NCBI GenBank assembly: GCA_017451735.1
Contig: JAFTNU010000067.1
Location: 1-44,664, forward strand
DNA: 44,664 nt
Direction: 5' to 3'
Source: Clostridia bacterium
Lineage (GTDB): Bacteria > Bacillota > Clostridia > Oscillospirales > CAG-272
Shown here: positions 30,956-39,270 of the stretch, in pieces
How positions within the stretch are numbered: the first letter of the stretch is position 1
Layout: every line of letters starts with the position of its first letter
Notes under the pieces: model-generated
Seen by the model: only the letters and a program-made list of their open reading frames with translations
Database searches by the model: none
Told to the model about the DNA's origin: nothing
Position numbers and translations under genes: made by a program

Positions 30956-33394
30956 ATGAACATACGCATCGCTCTTGCGGGCAACCCCAACTGCGGTAAG
31001 ACCACCCTGTTCAATGCACTGACGGGCTCTAACCAGTTCGTCGGCAACTGGCCCGGTGTTACCGTAGAGAAAAAAGAGGGTAAGCTGAAAAAGCACGAGG
31101 GGGTCATCGTCACCGACCTGCCCGGCATCTACTCTTTGTCCCCCTACACGCTGGAGGAGGTCGTCGCCAGAAAGTATCTGATTGAGGAGCGCCCCGATGC
31201 CATCCTCAACATCATCGACGGTACCAACCTGGAGCGCAACCTGTACCTGACCACTCAGCTCACCGAGCTGGGCATTCCCGTGGTCATTGCCATCAATATG
31301 ATGGACGTCGTTCGCAAGAACGGCGACAAGATCGACATCAAGCGCTTGTCCGAGGCCCTGGGCTGTAAGATCGTTGAGATCTCGGCGTTGAAGGGTGACG
31401 GCGTCATGGAGGCTGCAGAGGCCGCCATCGAGGCCGCGAAAAACGGTAAGACCGTGCCTCAGCACAACTTCTCGGGCGCGGTAGAGCACGCCATTGCCCA
31501 CATTGAGGAGGCCGCCGTGCACGGGCTCCCCGAGGAGCAGCAGCGCTGGTACGCCATCAAGATCTTTGAGCGCGACGACAAGGTGCTGGAGCAGCTGAGC
31601 ATTGACGCCGAGAAGATGGCACACATCGAGGAGGACATTGCCGCCGCCGAGAAGGAGCTGGATGACGATGCCGAATCGATTATCACCAACGAGCGTTACA
31701 TTTACATCGGTCAGATCATCAAGGGCGCCTACAAGAAGCGGGATGCCGGTAAGATGACCGTCTCCGATAAGATCGACCGTGTGGTCACCAACCGCTGGGC
31801 GGCGCTCCCCATCTTTGCCGCCATTATGTTCCTGGTTTACTTTATTTCCGTGTATACGGTCGGCACCTGGGTCACCGACTGGACCAATGACGGTCTCTTT
31901 GGCGACGGCTGGCGCTTCCTTGGCATCGGCACCTCCAAGTATGAGGATGCCGTTGACGCGTATGCCGCCGAAAATGTCTGGACCACCATGCCTGTGCTGG
32001 TCACTCCCGGCATCGAGGCTGCCGTTGATGCAGAGGTTCCCGGTGCCGAGGAGATCCTCGGTGCCATCGAGGAAGAGGACTTCGGTGCCTTTGAGGAGGC
32101 ATGGGGCTCTTACGGTCCCGCCATCGTCGAGCATTACGGCGAGGTTGCGGGCGCGGCGCTGGACGAGGTGGTCAACGGCTACTTTGAGGGTGCCCCCGAT
32201 CCTGCCGAATACGGCGCGTGGATCCCCGGCATTCCCGTTCTCTTTGAGAAGCTGCTGGACGCCATGAACGCCGCCGATTGGGTCAAGAGCCTGGTTCTTG
32301 ACGGCATCGTGGGCGGTGTGGGCGCAGTGCTCGGCTTTGTGCCTCAGATTCTGGTGCTCTTCATCCTGCTGGCATTCCTGGAGTCCTGCGGCTACATGGC
32401 GCGTATCGCCTTTGTGATGGACCGTATCTTCCGCAAGTTCGGCCTTTCGGGCAAGTCCTTTATCCCCATGCTGATCGGCACGGGCTGTGGTGTTCCCGGT
32501 ATTATGGCAAGCCGTACCATCGAGAACGAGCGTGACCGTCGCATGACCATCATGACCACCACCTTCATCCCCTGCGGCGCTAAGATGCCCATCATCGCGC
32601 TGATCGCCGGTGCGTTGTTCAACAACGGCTGGTGGGTGGCTCCGGTAGCCTACTTCATCGGTGTTGCCGCCATTATCATCTCGGGCGTCATGCTGAAAAA
32701 GACCAAGATGTTCGCAGGCGATCCCGCTCCCTTCGTTATGGAGCTTCCCGCCTACCATCTGCCCACCGTTTCCAACATTCTCCGCTCCATGTGGGAGCGC
32801 GGCTGGTCCTTCATCAAGAAGGCGGGCACCATTATTCTTGCCTCCACCATCGTGATCTGGTTCTTCTCCAGCATCGGTACCAACGAGGCAGGTGCCCTGG
32901 TCTTCTGCAGTGACGAGCTGGTCAAGAGCTGGCTGGACTACGCCGGCAGTGCGATCTCCTGGATCTTTGCACCGCTCGGCTTCAATGATTCCACTGCCGC
33001 CGTGGCGACGGTGATGGGTCTGGTTGCAAAGGAGGAGGTCGTTGCCGTGTTCGGCGTGACCGACTTTATGGGCATGGGCAGACTTTCCGCCTTCTCGTTC
33101 CTGATCTTCAACCTGCTGTGCGCGCCCTGCTTTGCGGCCATCGGTGCCATCAAGCGTGAGATGAACAGCGCCAAGTGGACCTGGTTCGCCATCGGCTACC
33201 AGTGCGGCTTTGCCTATGTGATCTCTCTGATCGTTTACAACCTGGGCTGCTTGTTCAGCGGCAATGTATCGGGCGCGCTGGGCGTGATCTGCGTGATCCT
33301 CGCCTTTGCGGCTGTGGGTGCACTCGGCTATATGCTGTTCCGCCCCTACAAGGAGGCAACAAAGCTGGAGCTGGACGTAAAGGTCGCCAAGTAA
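30956..33394 (+). CDS. feoB: Fe2+ transporter FeoB
   Basis: 812-residue FeoB. The N-terminal G domain has G1 GNPNCGKTT (9-17), the G3 DLPG motif near 55 and the G4 NMMD near 118, followed by the helical GDI-like spacer. The membrane part has the two gate halves, including SCGYMARIAFVMD, IGTGCGVPG and TFIPCGAKMPI. After the first membrane helix there is an acidic insertion of about 120 residues (EVPGAEEILGAIEEEDFGAF) that is longer than in E. coli-type FeoB. Start at 30956 after AAAGGAG. Drives GTP-linked ferrous iron uptake. Confidence 0.96.
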   Translation: MNIRIALAGNPNCGKTTLFNALTGSNQFVGNWPGVTVEKKEGKLKKHEGVIVTDLPGIYSLSPYTLEEVVARKYLIEERPDAILNIIDGTNLERNLYLTTQLTELGIPVVIAINMMDVVRKNGDKIDIKRLSEALGCKIVEISALKGDGVMEAAEAAIEAAKNGKTVPQHNFSGAVEHAIAHIEEAAVHGLPEEQQRWYAIKIFERDDKVLEQLSIDAEKMAHIEEDIAAAEKELDDDAESIITNERYIYIGQIIKGAYKKRDAGKMTVSDKIDRVVTNRWAALPIFAAIMFLVYFISVYTVGTWVTDWTNDGLFGDGWRFLGIGTSKYEDAVDAYAAENVWTTMPVLVTPGIEAAVDAEVPGAEEILGAIEEEDFGAFEEAWGSYGPAIVEHYGEVAGAALDEVVNGYFEGAPDPAEYGAWIPGIPVLFEKLLDAMNAADWVKSLVLDGIVGGVGAVLGFVPQILVLFILLAFLESCGYMARIAFVMDRIFRKFGLSGKSFIPMLIGTGCGVPGIMASRTIENERDRRMTIMTTTFIPCGAKMPIIALIAGALFNNGWWVAPVAYFIGVAAIIISGVMLKKTKMFAGDPAPFVMELPAYHLPTVSNILRSMWERGWSFIKKAGTIILASTIVIWFFSSIGTNEAGALVFCSDELVKSWLDYAGSAISWIFAPLGFNDSTAAVATVMGLVAKEEVVAVFGVTDFMGMGRLSAFSFLIFNLLCAPCFAAIGAIKREMNSAKWTWFAIGYQCGFAYVISLIVYNLGCLFSGNVSGALGVICVILAFAAVGALGYMLFRPYKEATKLELDVKVAK

Positions 33395-33421
33395 TCCGAG
33401 AACTTTGAAAGGAGCTTCGCT

Positions 33422-33613
33422 ATGCTTGCGTGGTTACAACAAAACTGGGGGAACATCGTGATCCTTGCGGTGATCGCTCTCATTGTGGGTGCAATCGTGT
33501 TCAACTACATCCGTGCCAAGAAAAAGGGAAAGAACACCGGTGGCTGTGGCTGCGGCTGCGGGGGATGCTCCATGCAAGGAATGTGTCACTCCCAAAAGAA
33601 ACAAAAAAAATAA
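33422..33613 (+). CDS. FeoB-associated Cys-rich membrane protein
   Basis: 63 residues: one N-terminal membrane helix (NIVILAVIALIVGAIVFNYI) followed by a short basic linker and GGCGCGCGGCSMQGMCH with six Cys. This is the small Cys-rich protein often encoded after feoB in Firmicutes, probably an Fe-handling FeoC analogue. AAAGGAG precedes the ATG, 27 nt after feoB. Confidence 0.85.
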   Translation: MLAWLQQNWGNIVILAVIALIVGAIVFNYIRAKKKGKNTGGCGCGCGGCSMQGMCHSQKKQKK

Positions 33614-33618
33614 CAGGT

Positions 33619-33645
33619 GCCCCGCCCGAATCCTTCGGGCGGGGT
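33619..33645. repeat. GC-rich hairpin inside the feo operon
   Basis: CCCCGCCCGAA-TCC-TTCGGGCGGGG, perfect 11-bp stem without T-run, between the Cys-rich gene and the HMA gene; may weaken or process the transcript. Confidence 0.6.
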
Positions 33646-33667
33646 GACTTGTAAAAAAGAGGTTACT

Positions 33668-33931
33668 ATGCTGAAAATCACATTGAAAATCGAGGGCATG
33701 GCCTGTGGGATGTGTGAGGCTCACGTAAACGATGCCATACGCCGCAGCTTTACCGTTGATAAGGTCAGCTCCTCGCACAAGGCGGGAAAAACCGTGATCA
33801 TTGCCAAGCAGGATATCGATGACGATCGGCTGATCGATACCGTGGCGGCCACAGGGTATACCCTTGCCACCATCGAGCGGGAGCCTTATGAAAAGCAGGG
33901 CCTTTTCGCTTACCTTAGAAAACGCAAATAA
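33668..33931 (+). CDS. Heavy-metal-associated (HMA) domain protein
   Basis: 87-residue single HMA domain with metal motif GMACGMC (Cys13, Cys16), the fold of CopZ-like metallochaperones. It ends in a basic tail (YLRKRK). No metal-transport ATPase lies nearby; its position at the end of the feo operon hints at a role in handling iron-linked or contaminating soft metals, an inference. GAGG precedes the ATG. Confidence 0.8.
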   Translation: MLKITLKIEGMACGMCEAHVNDAIRRSFTVDKVSSSHKAGKTVIIAKQDIDDDRLIDTVAATGYTLATIEREPYEKQGLFAYLRKRK

Positions 33932-33953
33932 AAGGGCGCAACGCGCCCTTTTT
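33930..33953 (+). terminator. Terminator of the feo operon
   Basis: AAAGGGCGC-AAC-GCGCCCTTTTT; the stem begins within the stop codon of the HMA gene. Confidence 0.85.
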
Positions 33954-33955
33954 GT

Positions 33956-33984
33956 TTGACTTTTATATGGAAATGTGCTATCAT
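33956..33984 (+). promoter_or_regulatory. Extended -10 promoter of the PfkB kinase gene
   Basis: -35 TTGACT at 33956-33961, 17-nt spacer, -10 TATCAT at 33979-33984 preceded by TGC. Confidence 0.75.
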
Positions 33985-34016
33985 GGTATCGAAAAAGAAA
34001 AAAGGGGTGTAATTGC

Positions 34017-34964
34017 ATGATTGCCACCATGACTGCCAATCCCTGCCTGGATAAAACTGTTGCGGTAGAGAAATTCGACCTGTATCGCATGAATCGGGTG
34101 GAGATCCTTCGTACCGATTTTTCCGGAAAGGGCATCAATGTTTCGCGGGTTTTAAAGGCCTTCGGGGGTGAAACGCTGTGTACGGGCTTTGATTTCTGCG
34201 ATTCCGGCACCTCGCTCCTGACCGAGGACCTCGATCTTTCGGGTATTGCCCACGATTTTGTGACGGTGAAGGGAGCTTTGCGGGTCTGCACGAAAATTTT
34301 TGATGAAACCCGCAAGCATACCATTGAGGTGAATGAGAGAGGAGTGCCCGTAACCGCTGCCGATGGAGAGAGACTTCTTGCCAAGGTGGAAAATGTGGCC
34401 AAACGGTGCGACTTTTTTACTCTTTCGGGCAGCTTACCCATGGGATTGGATCGCGATTTTTACGCCGAATGTGTGCGGCGGATCAAGGCGGCGGCTCCCG
34501 GGTGCCGCGTGGTGGTGGATGCCGAGGGGGAACAGCTATTGTCGGCTCTGCAAGCGGCTCCCTTTATGATCAAGCCCAATATCTATGAATTCGAAGGGAC
34601 CTTTGGTGTGAAGGCGGAGAGCTTGTCCGATCTGGATCATAAGGCCCGCGAAATTCTGGAAGCATATGGGCTTGGCATGATCTGCGTGTCGCTTGGAGAA
34701 AAAGGCGCCTATATTGCAGACCGTTCGGGGGCTTATTTCTCCGAGCCGGCCGCTGTAACGGTGCGTTCCCTGCAGGGAGCGGGGGACTCCATGGTGGCGG
34801 GGATCTGTCTGGCACTGGAGCAGGGGCTTTCCACCTCCGATGTCCTGCATTATGGCGTGGCCGCCGCCGGTGCTACGGTTTCGACCGAGGGTACACAGGC
34901 GGGGAGACGCGCCGATTTTGAAGAATTGCTCAACCGCGAGAGCCATGTGCGGAAAATCTCATAG
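34017..34964 (+). CDS. 1-phosphofructokinase/tagatose-6-phosphate kinase family (PfkB)
   Basis: 315-residue PfkB-family sugar kinase of the hexose-phosphate subgroup: TANPCLDKTV at the N-terminus, GKGINVSRVLKAFGG near residue 38, SGSLPMG, and GAGDSMVAG with the catalytic Asp near residue 253. It adds a second phosphate to fructose-1-P or a similar ketose/hexose phosphate using ATP. The ATG at 34017 has AAAGGGG upstream. No PTS genes are adjacent. The AraC gene follows after 29 nt in the same direction and may regulate it. Confidence 0.85.
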   Translation: MIATMTANPCLDKTVAVEKFDLYRMNRVEILRTDFSGKGINVSRVLKAFGGETLCTGFDFCDSGTSLLTEDLDLSGIAHDFVTVKGALRVCTKIFDETRKHTIEVNERGVPVTAADGERLLAKVENVAKRCDFFTLSGSLPMGLDRDFYAECVRRIKAAAPGCRVVVDAEGEQLLSALQAAPFMIKPNIYEFEGTFGVKAESLSDLDHKAREILEAYGLGMICVSLGEKGAYIADRSGAYFSEPAAVTVRSLQGAGDSMVAGICLALEQGLSTSDVLHYGVAAAGATVSTEGTQAGRRADFEELLNRESHVRKIS

Positions 34965-34993
34965 AAAGAACCTGCTTTAAGGAGGTGTTTGAT

Positions 34994-35794
34994 TTGAAAA
35001 AGCAATACGCCTTTGAAAATATTCGATGCCATATCGGCAATATTGATTTTTTGCAGATCACCCGCGGAAAAGGCTATACCATTCGTTTTCGTGAGGGCAG
35101 AGAAAAAAACGGCTTCATTTTTGTGCAGAGCGGCGCCATGCGTTATACCTTTTTGGAAGGAAATGCGGGTGAAGTCCTGTTGGGAATGGGTGAGATGTTT
35201 TTTATTCCCGCGGGAACCGCTTATGAAGCCATTTATCTGGAGGACGGCACCCGTGCCATAGTTGCACAATTCGACTTGCTTGATGGCGCGCTGCCGCAAG
35301 GATTCTCCACACCTTGCTCCATCCAATTGTACGACGCCGAACGACAGATGCGGAGCCTTTTTGAGCATCCGCATCCCGCACCCACCGAGGAAAATCGCAC
35401 GTTTTATTGCATTTTTCGCATGTATGAATTGCTATGGAATGCGGTCAACAGCCGTCAGGAAACCGCGGCTCGCTTCCTCAAGCTGACTCCCGCCCTGCAG
35501 GAACTCCGAAAGCACTTTGCCGCACAGCACAAGGTGGATTATTATGCGGATCTTTGCGTGATGAGCGAGTCTGGGTTCCGCCGCCTTTTTCGGGAGTACA
35601 CCGGGCTCTCACCCATTGAATATCGCAACCGCTTGCGCCTGGAGGAGGCGCGGAAGCTGATCGGTACCGGGGAATACTCGGTGGCCGAGGCGGCCGATGC
35701 GGTTGGCTTTACGAATATTTCCTTTTTCTGCCGTAGCTATAAAAAGCTTTTCGGGCAGACCCCGCTGGGGCATCAGGCTAAGGATGGCGTTTGA
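34994..35794 (+). CDS. AraC-family transcription regulator
   Basis: 266 residues: an N-terminal cupin-type sensing domain (GEMFFIPAGTAYEAIYLEDG) and a C-terminal double HTH (about 170-262; SGFRRLFREYTGLSPIEYRN and AADAVGFTNISFFCRSYKKL then FGQTP). The start is a TTG at 34994, 8 nt after a perfect AAGGAGG; the upstream in-frame GTG lies inside that ribosome-binding site. It is likely to sense a sugar or metabolite linked to the PfkB kinase. It overlaps the convergent small gene by 17 nt. Confidence 0.88.
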   Translation: MKKQYAFENIRCHIGNIDFLQITRGKGYTIRFREGREKNGFIFVQSGAMRYTFLEGNAGEVLLGMGEMFFIPAGTAYEAIYLEDGTRAIVAQFDLLDGALPQGFSTPCSIQLYDAERQMRSLFEHPHPAPTEENRTFYCIFRMYELLWNAVNSRQETAARFLKLTPALQELRKHFAAQHKVDYYADLCVMSESGFRRLFREYTGLSPIEYRNRLRLEEARKLIGTGEYSVAEAADAVGFTNISFFCRSYKKLFGQTPLGHQAKDGV

Positions 35795-35987
35795 ATGGCA
35801 TTTCACTGATTTTTATCATACGGTCGTATTTTTTGATGGCATCCGTCACGGCGTGCAGATCTGCGGCAGAGTGGATGTAGGCACCGTATTGGCTGATTTT
35901 CAGCTGTGTTTCCACTGATTGAGAAAGGAAATACTTTCTGCTGCCGGCACTGCCATGGTAGAGTGCATTCAAATTTTCGTATCTCAC
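35778..35987 (-). CDS. Small protein of unknown function, GTG start
   Basis: 69 residues (MRYENLNALYHGSAGSRKYF then LSQSVETQLKISQYGAYIHS). The GTG at 35987 has TGAGGTGAT 4-6 nt upstream. The segment around QYGAYIHSAADLH resembles small uncharacterised clostridial proteins. It overlaps the convergent AraC gene by 17 nt. No domain assigned. Confidence 0.5.
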   Translation of the reverse strand: MRYENLNALYHGSAGSRKYFLSQSVETQLKISQYGAYIHSAADLHAVTDAIKKYDRMIKISEMPFKRHP

Positions 35988-36270
35988 GATATCACCTCAG
36001 TGCTATTCTGCGCATTTGACCGTCGAATGATGCGGCGATGTGAAAACAGAGAAGTTCCCGGGGCAAACGCCGGCGTTTGCCTCCGGGGACTTTGGCGGAG
36101 GTGTGGACGGCGGCAAGCGCCTATTCCTCCCCGACGGCAAGCGTCGGTGCAAGATGCCTTGTAGAGACCGACATTCTGGACGGTCCGCGATACAAACAGT
36201 ATCATCAAAAATAAGAGCGTATCTTGCCGCGCGCGCCCTGCGCGCGCAGTTCTCATCCCGTAATCCCACG
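35988..36270. other. Gene-free stretch with palindromes downstream of tRNA-Ser
   Basis: No credible gene. Contains a 37-nt near-perfect palindrome at 36054-36090 centred on GGCAAACGCC/GGCGTTTGCC, a GC-alternating hairpin at 36229-36247 (GCGCGC arms) and weaker ones (GACGGCAAGCGTC at 36133). Similar in style to the cassette after tRNA-Gln. Confidence 0.6.
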
Positions 36271-36312
36271 CCATAACAAAAGAGCACCCATATGGGTGCT
36301 CTTTTGTTATGG
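36271..36312. terminator. Palindromic terminator fused to tRNA-Ser CCA end
   Basis: Perfect 42-nt palindrome (21-nt arms) whose right end is the CCA of tRNA-Ser on the minus strand (36310-36312). AAAAGAGCACCCAT and its inverse form the core. It must serve as the terminator. Confidence 0.85.
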
Positions 36313-36398
36313 CGGAGGGAAAGGGATTCGAACCCTTGTGGGCGGGTGCCCAAACGGTTTTCAAGACCGCCTCGTTATGACCACTTCGATATCCCTCC
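36310..36398 (-). tRNA. tRNA-Ser (TGA)
   Basis: 89 nt with long variable arm and encoded CCA. Acceptor GGAGGGA pairs with TCCCTCC, anticodon stem GCGGT/ACCGT with loop CTTGAAA (anticodon TGA), variable arm TTGGGCACCCGCCCACAA, T-arm GGGTTCGAATCCC. Confidence 0.95.
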
Positions 36399-36547
36399 GT
36401 ATATGAAACTGCTTTCGCAGAAATCATCGGATTATTAAATTTTTTAGAAATATTTTTAGAAATGCGATTTTATGATTGTTTTGGAGTGCCAAGAAAGTCA
36501 GTGTTTACAAGGCTTTTCGAGATATTTGCGTCTGCATCGCTCGCAAA

Positions 36548-36591
36548 TTTTCAAGACAGCCTCGTTATGACCGCTTCGATATGCCTCCGTA
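36548..36591 (-). pseudogene. tRNA-Ser 5'-half relic 1
   Basis: 44 nt match tRNA-Ser from 3 nt upstream of the 5' end through the anticodon loop with 3 mismatches; the 3' half is missing. Confidence 0.85.
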
Positions 36592-36655
36592 GGCTATTAA
36601 ATTGTCCCGAATAGTCACCGAACCAATTCAAAATGGGTTCGAAAACCTTCGGAAA

Positions 36656-36699
36656 TTGCGAGAAACTTGCGAGAAATTTGCGAGAAAACTGCGAGAAAG
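36656..36699. repeat. Tandem 11-nt repeat, four units
   Basis: TTGCGAGAAAC, TTGCGAGAAAT, TTGCGAGAAAAC, TGCGAGAAAG in a row. Confidence 0.8.
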
Positions 36700-36784
36700 C
36701 CATCTCGCAACGTGCAGATGAACCCCCGAAAAACCCAATAAAATCAAGGGTTTTTGAGAGATTGCACAGACGGATGAAGGAAGG

Positions 36785-36827
36785 TTTCAAGACCGCCTCG
36801 TTATGACCGCTTCGATAACCCTCCGTG
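36785..36827 (-). pseudogene. tRNA-Ser 5'-half relic 2
   Basis: About 41 nt match tRNA-Ser from the 5' end through the anticodon loop with 2 mismatches; the 3' half is missing. Confidence 0.85.
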
Positions 36828-37074
36828 TATAGCACGGAGAGGTTTGAGAAGTGTCTCGATTGCCGCAGGCAAGCGAATTCGCTTCGGAACATTCGCCGCA
36901 AGGCGAAATAACCCTCCGTGTTTGAGTGTTAAATTGTAGATTTATTTTCAAGCCTCGTGCCCTTCCGAAAACATAGTCGCAATTCTTCGTCAAGCAAGCT
37001 TGACTCGCCTTGCTCCTTGTTTTCGTGACACGCTTGCAAAAACGACACATTGTGTCCTTTTTGCGGCGCTTACC

Positions 37075-37103
37075 CGTTATGACCGCTTCGATAACCTTCC
37101 GTA
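37075..37103 (-). pseudogene. tRNA-Ser 5'-end relic 3
   Basis: About 29 nt match the acceptor strand and D-arm of tRNA-Ser; similarity ends at the start of the anticodon stem. Confidence 0.75.
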
Positions 37104-37105
37104 TG

Positions 37106-37136
37106 AGCCCTTGCCGATTCGGCAAGGGCTTTTTTC
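37106..37136 (+). terminator. Plus-strand terminator hairpin without a plus-strand gene
   Basis: AGCCCTTGCC-GATTC-GGCAAGGGCT followed by TTTTTT. It lies between the symporter stop (minus) and the tRNA relics; on the minus strand no T-run follows. Confidence 0.7.
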
Positions 37137-37166
37137 AATTGTACTATCAAGTATAAAGAGTTGCGA

Positions 37167-38807
37167 TTATTTTGCAGTGTCGGAGACGCTCTCGGCCTCG
37201 GCGGATTCGGACGCTTCGTCGGATGTCCGGTCTTCATTTGCCGAGGTGATATTAATGCCCGCTTTCATTTCGGCGGCAACCGCATCAAAGTCCTCGAGGA
37301 TTTTCTGTTCGGGCTTGGGAGTTAGCAGACTGACGACTACGATAAAGAGCAGGGAAATGATAAAGGCAGGGAGAAGTTCGTAGATGTCCCACGCGCCGCC
37401 CAAGGGGCGGATGGCGTATTTCCAAATAAAGACGGTGGCACCTCCGGAGATGATTCCGGCAAGGGCACCCCACTTGTTGGTGCGCTTCCAGAACAGGGCG
37501 CAGAGCACAAGGGGGCCGAAAGCGGCACCAAAGCCCGCCCATGCGAAGGAAACCATACGGAATACCGAGCTATCAGGATTCCATGCCAAAATCATGGCAA
37601 CCACGGCAATGATCAGAACTGTCCCGCGGGCAACCCACATTTGGGATCTTTGGGACATGTTTTTCCAAGCGAAGCGTTTGACGAGGTTTTCGGAAACGGA
37701 GGAGGAGGCCGCGAGTAGCTGGGAATCGGCGGTGGACATGATCGATGCCAGAATGCCTGCGATGATAAAGCCTGCAATAATAGCGGCGAAGGTATCCAGC
37801 GAGCCGATGGCATCTGCCATATAAATAATGATGCGTTCGGAATCAAAGCCCTCGGCGCTCAGCAGACCGTTGGTGGAGGCAAAGGAGTAACCGATGATAC
37901 CGATAATGATGGCAATTGCCATGGAAATGACCACCCATACGGTACCCACGCGGCGAGCAACCTTGATCTTGCCGCTATCCTCAATCGCCATAAAGCGCAG
38001 AAGAATGTGGGGCATACCGAAGTAGCCCAGTCCCCAGGCAAGGGTGGAAACGATAGAAAGAAAGCCGAAGCTACCATCGGTACCGGTCAGGCTGAAGTAG
38101 TCACCGAAGCTCGTGAAGCCCTCCATGGAACGGAGGTTATCGGCTACGGCATTTAGACCGCCAGCGCTTTCCACACCGAAGCAGATGATCACCAACAGCG
38201 CCATGGTCATTACGATGGACTGGATTAGGTCGGTGGTGGAGGCGGCAAGGAATCCGCCGATGACGGTGTAGACTACCAGGATGGCACCGCCTACGATCAT
38301 TGCTACATGATAGTTGAGACCAAAGATGGAGTTGAACAGCTTGCCGATGGCGGCAAAGCCCGAAGCGGTGTAGGGAACAAAGAATATCACAATGACCACG
38401 GCGGCGATGGCAGTGAGAAATCCATGCTTGTCACCGAATCGGTCGGAGAAGAAGTCGGGAATGGTATTGGACTTGGTGCGTGCCGAGTAGTGGCGGATGC
38501 GCTTTGCCACGATCAGCCAGTTGAGATAGGTACCGATGGCAAGACCGATAGCAGTCCAAACCGCCTCGGCAAAGCCGGTGGTCACGCCCACAAACCCGGT
38601 GATCAGCGCCAGACCGGGCAGACCCATCAGCAACCAGGACGACATGTCCGAGGCCTCGGCGCTCATGGCGGTGACGTAGGGACCGAGCTTTCTGCCACCG
38701 AGGTAAAAATCGTCGGTGTTTTTGTTTTGGCGGGAACACTTGACCCCAACCCACACGATATAAATCATGTAGGCGATGATCGAGATCCAGATCATAGTGA
38801 ATTTCAT
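37167..38807 (-). CDS. putP: Sodium:solute symporter, PutP (Na+/proline) type
   Basis: 546-residue SSS-family transporter with about 13 membrane helices. Typical signatures: NTDDFYLGGRKLGPYVTAMS, AEASDMSSWLLMGLPG and the Na+-site segment ILASIMSTADSQLLAASS. Proline is the best substrate guess. The C-terminal tail of about 40 residues is acidic and Ser/Glu/Ala-rich. Start at 38807 with AAAGGA 8 nt upstream; its promoter is divergent from that of secG. Confidence 0.88.
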   Translation of the reverse strand: MKFTMIWISIIAYMIYIVWVGVKCSRQNKNTDDFYLGGRKLGPYVTAMSAEASDMSSWLLMGLPGLALITGFVGVTTGFAEAVWTAIGLAIGTYLNWLIVAKRIRHYSARTKSNTIPDFFSDRFGDKHGFLTAIAAVVIVIFFVPYTASGFAAIGKLFNSIFGLNYHVAMIVGGAILVVYTVIGGFLAASTTDLIQSIVMTMALLVIICFGVESAGGLNAVADNLRSMEGFTSFGDYFSLTGTDGSFGFLSIVSTLAWGLGYFGMPHILLRFMAIEDSGKIKVARRVGTVWVVISMAIAIIIGIIGYSFASTNGLLSAEGFDSERIIIYMADAIGSLDTFAAIIAGFIIAGILASIMSTADSQLLAASSSVSENLVKRFAWKNMSQRSQMWVARGTVLIIAVVAMILAWNPDSSVFRMVSFAWAGFGAAFGPLVLCALFWKRTNKWGALAGIISGGATVFIWKYAIRPLGGAWDIYELLPAFIISLLFIVVVSLLTPKPEQKILEDFDAVAAEMKAGINITSANEDRTSDEASESAEAESVSDTAK

Positions 38808-38853
38808 GGAGACGTCCTTTCTGTTGCTCATCAAATGGCGAATATATGAACTG

Positions 38854-38882
38854 ATTATAACATATAACTAAGAGGAAGTCAA
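38854..38882 (-). promoter_or_regulatory. SigA promoter of the symporter gene
   Basis: Minus strand: -35 TTGACT (38882-38877), 17-nt spacer, -10 TATAAT (38859-38854). Confidence 0.8.
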
Positions 38883-38910
38883 TAAAAAACAAAAAAATTT
38901 GCCAATCCTA

Positions 38911-38939
38911 TTGCAATTTGCAAAAATATGTGTTATAAT
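38911..38939 (+). promoter_or_regulatory. Extended -10 promoter of secG
   Basis: -35 TTGCAA at 38911-38916, 17-nt spacer, -10 TATAAT at 38934-38939 preceded by TGT. Confidence 0.8.
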
Positions 38940-39004
38940 ATCTGCATATTATGTGTAACTGTGCAAGGGTGTGCCCTTTGCAGATCTTTTTTTGGAGGTA
39001 AATT

Positions 39005-39262
39005 ATGGGTGCTATTGAATATGTTCTGGGCGGTATTCTGATCGCCATGGCACTGTTTCTTGTGATTGCCGTATTGCTCCAGACCGGTAAGGACAAGCGT
39101 CTTTCGGGCTCTATTGCCGGCGGTACCGATACTTACTTTGGCAAGTCCAAGGGTCGTAGCTGGGATAAGATCCTTGCCCGTATCACCACCGTGATCGCGA
39201 TCCTTTTCGGCGTTCTGGTCGTTGTGATGTATGTGCTGATCGCTAAGTTCTACACCGCGTAA
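39005..39262 (+). CDS. secG: Preprotein translocase subunit SecG
   Basis: 85-residue SecG with two membrane helices separated by the polar loop (LLQTGKDKRLSGSIAGGTDTYF). It is the third channel subunit of SecYEG. GGAGG precedes the ATG. The usual downstream partner rnr is not found here: a terminator and an AEC transporter follow. Confidence 0.93.
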   Translation: MGAIEYVLGGILIAMALFLVIAVLLQTGKDKRLSGSIAGGTDTYFGKSKGRSWDKILARITTVIAILFGVLVVVMYVLIAKFYTA

Positions 39263-39270
39263 AAGATGCT

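Larger units (their letters stand above)
36399..37166. other. Gene-free stretch with tRNA-Ser relics, hairpins and short repeats
   Basis: No credible gene. Holds partial copies of the 5' half of tRNA-Ser at 36548-36591, 36785-36827, 36908-36920 and 37075-37103, an 11-nt tandem repeat at 36656-36699, and hairpins such as 36820-36838 (CTCCGTG/CACGGAG) and 37035-37064 (GCAAAAA...TTTTTGC). Confidence 0.7.

Noticed and set aside
30926-32758. 610-codon minus-strand frame opposite feoB
   Set aside because: Antisense shadow of feoB, rich in His/Asp/Gly/Leu, no recognised domain.
36656-36699. Considered as a CRISPR array
   Set aside because: Units are 11 nt, contiguous and without spacers; no cas genes in the window.
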